Part shown: one piece after another, positions 7,851-13,643 of the stretch
How positions within the stretch are numbered: position 1 is the stretch's first letter
How the letters are laid out: every line of letters begins with the position of its first letter
Assembly: GCA_023807065.1 (NCBI GenBank)
Contig: JAJJLU010000942.1
Location: forward strand, 1 to 13,643
Length of the DNA: 13,643 bases
Reading direction: 5' to 3'
DNA from: Isotricha intestinalis
Taxonomy: Eukaryota > Ciliophora > Litostomatea > Vestibuliferida > Isotrichidae
Program-made: the position numbers and the translations under genes
The notes under the pieces: model-generated
The model's database searches: none
Told to the model about the DNA's origin: nothing
The model's input: the letters and a program-made list of their open reading frames with translations, nothing else

Positions 7851-9944
7851 ATGAATAAAAAAAAAATTTCAAAAGAAAATAAGAATTCTGAGTTAAAAAA
7901 AGAAGAAGAAAATAAAGAAGAGGTAAAAGAAGAAAATAAAAAAATAGAAAGTAAAAAAAAAGATAATAAAGAGAATAATTTTGATAATTTTAATATATCA
8001 AAAAAAAAATATGAACATAAAATAAAAATAGAAAAAAAAAAGAAAGAAGAAAAAGAAGAAGAATTAAATATATTAAAAGATAATATTCCAATAAATGAAC
8101 ATTCATCAGAACATAAAATATTATCAAAAGAAGAAATAGAAAAAGAAAATGAAGAAAATGGAAATAATAATATATTAGAAGAAAGTTTTAAGAAATTAAG
8201 TGATAGAAATTTAAACCAAAATTTAACTTTTCAATCTCAAAATAATAAAGATGAAATAATGATAGAAATAAAACCAATAGAAAATTATTTAAGAGAAAAA
8301 ATGAAAAAAATGAAACAAAAATGTCTTTTAAATACAATAAATTTAAGTTTACAAGATTCATTTAACAATATAAGAGAAAAAATATTAAATCAAAAATTAA
8401 AAGTTTTAAGTACTTCAAGAAGTTTAGATAATATATTAGAAAATAATAATGATGTTGAAGAAGAAAAATTATTGAAAAATCCTTTAAATTTGAAAATATT
8501 AAATAATTTAATTAAACAAGAAAAAGAAATTAAAAATGAATTGTATAAATTAATAAATAATGAATATGTAATTAAAAATGAATCAATGTTTAATTTAACA
8601 AATCCAAATAATAATATTGATAAAATCAATTTAAATTTAAAATTAAATAAAATAAATGAAACAAAAGAAAATTTAAAAAATAGATTAATTGAATTAGAAA
8701 AACAAATATCAAATATAATATTTATAGAAAGTAAAAATGAAGGTTTATTACAAAAAGAAATTAAAATAAATGTGAGAAATTTTTTAGATAATTATGAATT
8801 TAATCAAGAAATTTTTAATAAAAAAATAATTAAATTACAGGAAGAATCAAAATTAAGAAGAGAAAAAATGGAAAGAGATGTAGAAGAAAAAATAACAAAA
8901 AAAAAAAAAGAATTAAAAAATAAAGAATTAGAAGAAGAATATAAAAAACAAAAATTATTAGAAAAATTAAGAAATGATGAAAAAAATAATATTCAACAAA
9001 GATTTAATATAAATAATCAAAAAAGTTTAAAATTAAAAATTCATCTTCATGATAAAATACAAAATATAAATTATTCATATCAAGAAAAAGAAAAAAAATA
9101 TATTGAAAATGAAGAAAAATTAATTAAATTAGAAAATATAAAAAGAAAAAATATAATGAAACATATTAATTTAAAAGAATTTTCAAATTTTAGAAAAGAA
9201 TTTGAACAAAATAAAATAAAAGTAGAAGAAGAACAAAATAATAAATTTAAACATTTGAAAGAATTATGGAATGAAAGAAGTAAATTAATACCAAATTATA
9301 TTTCTCCTTTCCTAGAAAAATATAAAGAAGAATATGAGAATAAAATAAATTATGAAAAAAAGAAAAGTGAAAAATTCATTCAATTAAAAAATATTAAATT
9401 AGATTATTCTAAAAATAAAATTCCAAAAGTAAAAAAAGCTATTAAATCACCTTTGAAAGAAAAAGAATTTGATGTTTTAAGTAAATCAAAAGATTATTCA
9501 AAAAATATTAGATTAAAAATAAGAAATAAAAAAATAAAAGAAGAAAATTCAAAAAGAAATAAAATTACTTTAAATAATTCTTCAAATAATACAAAAAGAA
9601 TAAAAAATGAAAATATTATTGAAAATAATAAAAGAGAAGATTATTTAACTAAAATGAGACTTCAAAGAAATAAAAGTTCTTCTTTTTTTGATAATGTTAA
9701 TTCAATGTTCAAAAAAAATTCAATTAAAAAAATTTTAGATAGTGAAATAGATTTTCATCAAAAATTAAATGCTATGAATAGTAAATTAAATTCTTTAGAT
9801 GAACAAGCAAAACAAAAAGAAAAATTATTAAGATTTAATGGAGGAGTTAAATCTAATCCTGATTTAGGAAATGAAATTTGTGCTTTATATTTAAATTCTA
9901 TTAATACTAAATTGAATATTATTGAAAATTTCGAAAATAATTAA
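7851..9944 (+). CDS. Long coiled-coil protein, candidate cytoskeletal/ciliary component
   Basis: A complete 697-residue frame. The ATG is directly preceded by an in-frame TAA, which fixes the start. Residues 1-110 are a Lys/Glu-rich disordered arm. Residues about 135-330 alternate short helices, including STSRSLDNILE (189-199). Residues 330-470 are a long, highly charged coiled coil. Two blocks differ in composition. One is LWNERSKLIPNYISPFLEKY (472-491), with Trp, Pro and aromatic residues. The other is the C-terminus, where a helical stretch leads to NGGVKSNPDLGNEI (663-676) and then CALYLNSINTKLNIIENF. Such blocks in an otherwise low-complexity protein usually mark conserved contacts. I cannot assign a family; a microtubule, axonemal or basal-body role is inferred only from the coiled coil and these blocks. 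There is no signal peptide or membrane segment. It converges on the small gene at 10168. Confidence 0.94.
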   Translation: MNKKKISKENKNSELKKEEENKEEVKEENKKIESKKKDNKENNFDNFNISKKKYEHKIKIEKKKKEEKEEELNILKDNIPINEHSSEHKILSKEEIEKENEENGNNNILEESFKKLSDRNLNQNLTFQSQNNKDEIMIEIKPIENYLREKMKKMKQKCLLNTINLSLQDSFNNIREKILNQKLKVLSTSRSLDNILENNNDVEEEKLLKNPLNLKILNNLIKQEKEIKNELYKLINNEYVIKNESMFNLTNPNNNIDKINLNLKLNKINETKENLKNRLIELEKQISNIIFIESKNEGLLQKEIKINVRNFLDNYEFNQEIFNKKIIKLQEESKLRREKMERDVEEKITKKKKELKNKELEEEYKKQKLLEKLRNDEKNNIQQRFNINNQKSLKLKIHLHDKIQNINYSYQEKEKKYIENEEKLIKLENIKRKNIMKHINLKEFSNFRKEFEQNKIKVEEEQNNKFKHLKELWNERSKLIPNYISPFLEKYKEEYENKINYEKKKSEKFIQLKNIKLDYSKNKIPKVKKAIKSPLKEKEFDVLSKSKDYSKNIRLKIRNKKIKEENSKRNKITLNNSSNNTKRIKNENIIENNKREDYLTKMRLQRNKSSSFFDNVNSMFKKNSIKKILDSEIDFHQKLNAMNSKLNSLDEQAKQKEKLLRFNGGVKSNPDLGNEICALYLNSINTKLNIIENFENN

Positions 9945-10167
9945 AATTTCTATATTGTTAATTTTTATTATGCTTTTTATAAGATCATACTTTCTTTTTT
10001 AAATTTTAATTTTTTTTTAAATATCATTTTATTTAATTCTTTTTATTTATTATTTCATATTTTTATAATCAAATTTAATTATTAACGACAAATTTTTCAT
10101 TTAATTAAAAAATACTCTCTTTTAAATTTTTTTAATATTTATAAAATAATTTAATTAAAAATGTAAA
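9945..10167. other. Convergent intergenic spacer
   Basis: These 223 bp lie between the stop codons of two convergent genes. They are AT-rich with mixed T and A runs and show no strand preference, unlike the flanking coding regions. No RNA gene, repeat or recognisable terminator structure is seen; both 3' untranslated regions must lie here. Confidence 0.4.
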
Positions 10168-10824
10168 TTAACCAAACATTCTTAATTTACTCATCATATT
10201 CATTAATTTCTTATTTGAAAAACTTTTACTAGAAAAATAATTCTTCCAATTAATATCATTTTTTAATTTTATTTTTGAAATAAGAGGATAAAAATTATTA
10301 TTTTCAGTTAAAATATAATTTCCATAAGATAAACTTTTTTTCATTGAAGAATTTTTATTATCATATTTTTCAACAGTGTTTACATTTCTTTTTTTTATTT
10401 TTTCTCTTTCTTTATCAATTAATCTTTCATTTTCTTTTTTCATTGCATTTTTAATTAATTTATTATGAAATATAAAAGGCTTTTTACAAGAAATTTCTAA
10501 ATTATTTTCTTTAGAAATATTATTTAAAGAATTTGAATTAGTTAAATATTTATTATTTTTTCTAAGTAAATTTCCCAAAGAAAAATTTTTTTTTAATTTT
10601 TTCTCACTTTCTCTTAATAAAGAGGAGACATTAAAATCAGTATTATGAATAAAATTATTTTGACCATTTAATTTTTTTTTATTTAAAATTAAATATTTTT
10701 TCTTTTTATCAGCAAATAAATTTTTATCATTATATTTCTTAAAAGGAATACTATGAATTCCAAAAATTTTCATTTTATTATTTTGTGGATTTAAAGGAAT
10801 CAGTGAATGGAATTTTTTTTTCAT
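10168..10824 (-). CDS. Small basic Lys/Asn-rich protein, 218 residues
   Basis: A complete ATG-to-TAA frame of 218 residues, unlikely by chance at this AT content, and its coding strand shows the A-rich bias of the neighbouring genes. I do not recognise the family. The protein is strongly basic with few acidic residues and no signal peptide or membrane segment. Two short segments resemble each other: KKNFSLGNLL (78-87) and KKSLSYGNYI (162-171), both of the form K-K-x-[FL]-S-[LY]-G-N-[LY]-[LI]. Between them, residues 122-147 form a charged helix (NKLIKNAMKKENERLIDKER...). The C-terminus (190-218) is again basic with aromatic residues (NWKNYF). Its upstream side faces, within about 15 bp, the stop-riddled plus-strand remnant, so its promoter probably lies inside that remnant. 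A cytoskeleton- or nucleic-acid-binding role would suit the charge but is not shown. Confidence 0.8.
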   Translation of the reverse strand: MKKKFHSLIPLNPQNNKMKIFGIHSIPFKKYNDKNLFADKKKKYLILNKKKLNGQNNFIHNTDFNVSSLLRESEKKLKKNFSLGNLLRKNNKYLTNSNSLNNISKENNLEISCKKPFIFHNKLIKNAMKKENERLIDKEREKIKKRNVNTVEKYDNKNSSMKKSLSYGNYILTENNNFYPLISKIKLKNDINWKNYFSSKSFSNKKLMNMMSKLRMFG

Positions 10825-11607
10825 ATTCGATTAATAATTTAAAAATTTATTTAATTACTATAATGATACCATAAAAAATGTCTTTGAAAGGGCAGAAAAA
10901 ACAACAGAAGAAGATTCAAAACATTTATATAAATTATTAAATGAAATATTACCATTAAATACAGATAAATAAATTAGGAGAGACTTTGAAAATTATAATG
11001 ATCAATTAATTGCATCTTAAAATATAATAAATGGTATTTTAAATTATAAATTAGTTGATGATATTATTAAAATTAAAATCAATGTTTATAATACAAGTTC
11101 TTTTAATGAAAATATTTATGAATTGTTTTCAGGAAAAGAATTAAATAATATGTTATTGAAATAAAGATGAAAAAAAGATAAAATTGAAATTTTAACTAAT
11201 TTATATAGAATTATTCGAGGAAAGAATAAAGGTTTACAAGAGATTATTTAATTATAATAATGTAAAAATCCTGATAATTATTTTCAAATAGAAATTATTA
11301 AAGATAATAATATAAATAAAAAAGCTAAAAAAAAAGTTAAAGATTTTTAGGAGAAAATGAACATCAAAATCTTGATGATTTTATTAATATGACTAGTGTA
11401 AATCATTATACTATTATTGATGAATATTTAAATGAGTAATCAAATTTTTTACTTTTAAATTTATAAAATATATTTAAATTTTATTTATGAAAAAATTAAT
11501 TTTGATTTGAATTATTGATTATCTTATTTTATTAAATTTTCCTTTTTATAAATATTTATATATTATTATAATACTTATAAATTATAATTAAATATTATTA
11601 TTAATCA
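10825..11607. other. 783-bp gap without an intact gene
   Basis: This is the only gap in the window longer than 300 bp. Its left and central part is the stop-riddled plus-strand remnant. The right part (11440-11607) is plain AT-rich spacer with no open frame of note, no tRNA-like or GC-bearing structure and no repeat. It also has to contain the upstream region of the 10168-10824 gene and the downstream region of the 11608-12474 gene, both on the minus strand. Confidence 0.5.
10838..11439 (+). pseudogene. Stop-riddled protein-coding remnant (or variant-code gene fragment)
   Basis: No gene is open here, yet plus-strand frame 2 reads like a protein for about 170 codons: NVFERAEKTTEEDSKHLYKL near the start, then FENYNDQLIAS, ILNYKLVDDIIKIKINVYN and IEILTNLYRIIRGKNKGLQE. 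It is interrupted in frame by TAA at 10970, 11018, 11162, 11249, 11255 and 11258 and TGA at 11168. At 11348 a TAG appears where a run of five T would need six to stay in frame. From 11350 the sense continues in the neighbouring frame (GENEHQNLDDFINMTSV) to a TAA at 11437. There is no ATG at the left end, so the 5' part is missing. The plus strand is A-rich, as in the real genes. I do not recognise the protein. Reading TAA as Gln gives plausible residues, so it may be a relic of, or import from, a TAA=Gln genome. Ordinary decay of CAA, AAA and GAA codons explains it equally simply. Confidence 0.6.
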
Positions 11608-12474
11608 TTATTTTTGATTTTCAATACTTTTAATTATAAAACGTTTTCTTTTTAAATCCTCATCATTATTTCTTTGGGTTCTTATTAAATTATCTAAAAT
11701 ATCTTTAATTTTTAATTCATTTCTTTTAACATCAATTTTTAAATTTTTAAACATTTTTTTTTTATTGACTTCTTCTTTTCTTGGTTGAAAAATAGAATAA
11801 ATAATATTTGTAATATGTTTTTTTGTATAATTATCTTTTTCATTTAAAGAATCAGAATTAGAAATATAATTTTTTATATGTTTTGATAATTTATATTCAT
11901 AATCAATTTTTAAATTTTTTTTTTTATTAAAACAAACACTTTTTGTTCTGTTATTAACTTTAAAATAATTTCTTTTTTGATTGAACAATGAAGGATTAAT
12001 TAATTCAAAATTTTTAAAATATAAAAAATTAGAAGACATTAATTTCTTTCGATTGAAATTATTTTCTTTATTTTGAAAATTTTTATTAATTAAACATACA
12101 GATAAAGGTTCTTTATAATTTTTAATTTTATTTAATCTTAATATTATTTTTTTTTTTATTTCACTTTCATCAGTTCTAGAAATATAATTTTGAATATTAT
12201 AATTTTGCATAAGTAGAATATCATCTGAAAGTTCATTCATATAAAAAGTATCAATTTTATAATTATTATTCATCAATTTTATTTTACTATTTTTATTCCT
12301 TTTATTTGATATTATTTCTGAATTTTTTCTTGATAATTTTTCCCTATGAGTTGAACTATTAAAAAAATGTCTTTTTTTTAACGAAACCAAATTTGGAGAC
12401 AAAACCTTTGATTTTGATTTTTCGTTTTCTAATAATGATAATATTGGATTTCTTTCATTTTTATTATTTTTCAT
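11608..12474 (-). CDS. Basic Lys/Asn-rich protein, 288 residues
   Basis: A complete ATG-to-TAA frame. I do not recognise the family. Residues 1-75 are basic and disordered, with Ser/Lys/Arg-rich segments (SLKKRHFFNSSTHREKLSRK, 31-50) that would suit phosphorylation. Residues 76-120 contain a more regular, probably helical stretch (TFYMNELSDDILLMQNYNIQ, then SEIKKKIILRLNKIKNY). Residues 121-190 are basic with scattered aromatics and single Cys residues (C127, C181). The last 55 residues (233-288) are a highly charged predicted helix, including KRNELKIKDILDNLIRTQRN. There is no signal peptide or membrane helix. It lies 115 bp downstream of the telomere-proximal gene on the same strand; each gene probably has its own promoter. 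By eye it shows no alignable similarity to its two basic neighbours, so they do not look like recent duplicates. Confidence 0.85.
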   Translation of the reverse strand: MKNNKNERNPILSLLENEKSKSKVLSPNLVSLKKRHFFNSSTHREKLSRKNSEIISNKRNKNSKIKLMNNNYKIDTFYMNELSDDILLMQNYNIQNYISRTDESEIKKKIILRLNKIKNYKEPLSVCLINKNFQNKENNFNRKKLMSSNFLYFKNFELINPSLFNQKRNYFKVNNRTKSVCFNKKKNLKIDYEYKLSKHIKNYISNSDSLNEKDNYTKKHITNIIYSIFQPRKEEVNKKKMFKNLKIDVKRNELKIKDILDNLIRTQRNNDEDLKRKRFIIKSIENQK

Positions 12475-12589
12475 TTTAAAATATTGTTAATTTAATAATA
12501 AAAAATGAAATATAAGTAAATATTAAAGACTCAATAATTTATTTTTAGATAAAAAAAATATTTAACAAATAAAATTACTAATTAATATA

Positions 12590-13411
12590 TTAATGTTTTT
12601 TAAAAAAATTTGGAAGAACAGAATTATTTTTTTTTGAAATATATTTATTACATATAATTTGATTTGATCCTAAATTTCTTTTATTAAAAGATTCTTTTTT
12701 ATGTTCATAAGATTTAATTATTAAAGATTTATCTTTTTCCTTAAGTTCTTCATTTTTTTCAAATAATTTTTTCCTGATTTTAACAATTTGTTTCAAATTG
12801 TTTTTTTTATCATTTAAAATTAACAAATATTTAATTCGATCCATTTGACTTTGACTAAAATTATATTTTCCAAAAATTTTTAAACAAGAATTAATAATAT
12901 TATTTTTTTTTAAACTTAATTGACTTTTATTAATAAAATTTATATAAGAATTTTTGGGTTTTTTATTCAAAATTTGACTATGATTATTTTTAAAGAAATG
13001 TATTTTTTTTTTATATTCAATATTTTTTTTTTTTGAATTAAAACAAGCAGCATATTCATTTATTCTTCTAAAATAATTATTAATTGAATTATGTATAGTT
13101 TGAGTTGATTTACTCATATAATTTATTTTCTCATTTCTGTTTCTAGATAATCTTTTAGAAAATAAATTTTTTTTTTTAATCATAATATTATTCATATTTA
13201 AAGATTGTTCCAAAGAATTATCAATAACATATTCTTTAATATTATTATTATTCAATAAAACTGCGTTTTGAACTATTGGATTTGAAAATAATTGTTTAAA
13301 ATTATTATTATAAGAATAAATGTTATCTTTAGAATTCATATTATTGAAAAAAGGATTTATAGAAAAAAAAGGACCGCTGAAATCATAGTTATTAAATTTT
13401 ATTTCTTTCAT
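12590..13411 (-). CDS. Subtelomeric basic protein with an LC8-binding motif, 273 residues
   Basis: A complete ATG-to-TAA frame whose start lies about 200 bp from the telomere, transcribed away from the end. I do not recognise the family. Residues 1-75 are Asn/Phe-rich with little charge (DFSGPFFSINPFFNNMN). Residues 79-97 are strongly basic (KKKNLFSKRLSRNRN). Residues 101-105 read KSTQT, an exact match to the KxTQT motif by which partners bind the dynein light chain LC8; it sits in a disordered, Ser-rich setting as such motifs usually do. Residues 155-200 hold hydrophobic pieces (NNIINSCLKIFGKYNFSQSQ, then DRIKYLLILN) that may form a small helical bundle. Residues 201-235 are a charged helix. 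The C-terminus is basic. LC8 binding would suggest a dimeric, microtubule- or axoneme-linked protein, but one five-residue match is weak evidence on its own. Confidence 0.85.
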   Translation of the reverse strand: MKEIKFNNYDFSGPFFSINPFFNNMNSKDNIYSYNNNFKQLFSNPIVQNAVLLNNNNIKEYVIDNSLEQSLNMNNIMIKKKNLFSKRLSRNRNEKINYMSKSTQTIHNSINNYFRRINEYAACFNSKKKNIEYKKKIHFFKNNHSQILNKKPKNSYINFINKSQLSLKKNNIINSCLKIFGKYNFSQSQMDRIKYLLILNDKKNNLKQIVKIRKKLFEKNEELKEKDKSLIIKSYEHKKESFNKRNLGSNQIICNKYISKKNNSVLPNFFKKH

Positions 13412-13608
13412 TATGAAATTATTGAAAAAATAATAAAAATAAATAAATTATTTAAGAAAAAAAGAAAAAATAAGAAAAAAAAATTAGCAATTTGGAGTGC
13501 AATTTTGATATGATTGGGAGTTCTTTTTTATTTTTTTTTATAAAAATTTATATTTTTTATTAATGATAATTATTTAAATATTTATTTAATCAATTGATAC
13601 TTTTTCTT
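13412..13608. other. Short subtelomeric spacer
   Basis: These 197 bp lie between the last start codon and the telomere repeats and must contain the promoter of the 12590-13411 gene. A purine-only tract interrupted by single T bases runs from about 13453 to 13483. A slightly G-richer segment follows at 13486-13522, including ATTGGGAG (13513-13520), which is one G short of the telomere unit. There are no subtelomeric satellite repeats and no gene. Confidence 0.5.
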
Positions 13609-13643
13609 GGGGATTGGGGATTGGGGATTGGGGATTGGGGATT
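13609..13643 (+). repeat. Telomere, five copies of GGGGATT
   Basis: Five perfect tandem 7-bp units fill the last 35 bases of the window, preceded by TT at 13607-13608 that could belong to a partial unit. Nothing else in the window is this G-rich. The G-rich strand runs toward the window's end, as required of a right-hand chromosome terminus. The unit resembles the G4-type repeats of ciliates (GGGGTT in Tetrahymena, GGGGTTTT in Oxytricha), with an A inserted. It is added directly to single-copy sequence, as in macronuclear chromosomes. The array is short, probably because the assembled contig ends here. Confidence 0.93.

Noticed and set aside
8390..8629. Minus-strand open frame of 79 codons
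   Set aside because: It is antisense inside the coiled-coil gene and has the hydrophobic composition expected of the complement of Lys/Asn-rich coding DNA.
9945..10167. tRNA or other structured RNA in the longer spacers
   Set aside because: No GC-bearing stems, no tRNA box-like sequences and no compositional rise; structured RNAs normally stand out in DNA this AT-rich.
10878..10940. Short ATG frame at the left end of the remnant (begins MSLKGQKK)
   Set aside because: It ends after about 20 codons and lies in a different frame from the long protein-like reading.
11336..11350. Possible 15-nt intron GTTAAAGATTTTTAG in the remnant
   Set aside because: Very short introns exist in some ciliates, but removing 15 bases keeps the old frame, which stops soon after at a TGA. 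The sensible downstream frame needs a shift, which a one-T indel explains better.
13292..13513. Plus-strand open frame of 73 codons near the telomere
   Set aside because: It overlaps the start of the last gene antisense, and its second half is the purine tract read as Lys codons.
1..13643. Tetrahymena/Paramecium-type code (TAA/TAG = Gln) for the whole window
   Set aside because: The seven main frames use only CAA/CAG for Gln and all visible ends are TAA; thousands of codons without internal TAA would be impossible under that code.

Overview
The window looks like the right-hand end of a small, very AT-rich eukaryotic chromosome. The last 35 bases (13609-13643) are five perfect copies of GGGGATT (CCCCAAT on the other strand), with the G-rich strand running 5'->3' toward the end. 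This is a telomere of the G4 type seen in ciliates. Other features fit a ciliate macronuclear chromosome: genes packed on both strands, intergenic gaps mostly of 115-250 bp, only about 200 bp between the last gene and the telomere, no visible introns, and Lys/Asn/Glu/Ile-rich proteins. A standard-code ciliate, perhaps a litostome such as the rumen ciliates, is my best guess. That is inference; the sequence alone does not prove the lineage. The six genes whose ends are visible all stop at TAA and encode Gln by CAA/CAG with no internal TAA or TAG, so the genome does not use the Tetrahymena/Paramecium code.

Layout, left to right. A 5' gene fragment on the minus strand (<1-1127) encodes a charged, partly coiled-coil protein and diverges from a 261-residue charged protein (1255-2040) that has one compact hydrophobic island. 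Next is a minus-strand gene for a giant type I membrane protein of 1801 residues (2197-7602). It has a signal peptide, a large sequon-rich ectodomain, one transmembrane helix and a 21-residue tail. Reading it against itself shows two full copies and one partial copy of a unit of about 750 residues. Divergent from it is a 697-residue coiled-coil protein (7851-9944) with two blocks less biased in composition that look conserved. Three minus-strand genes for small, very basic, Asn/Lys-rich proteins follow (10168-10824, 11608-12474, 12590-13411). The one nearest the telomere carries an exact KxTQT dynein-light-chain (LC8) binding motif.

The gap at 10825-11607 holds the most unusual object: about 600 bp of plus-strand sequence that reads like a protein but is broken by six in-frame TAA codons, one TGA and one single-T frameshift. 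It is either a decayed gene remnant or DNA from a genome in which TAA encodes Gln.

No rRNA, tRNA, CRISPR array or recognisable mobile element was found. The genes do not form an obvious pathway. Several (coiled coils, LC8 motif, basic proteins) could be cytoskeletal or ciliary, but no function is established from sequence alone.
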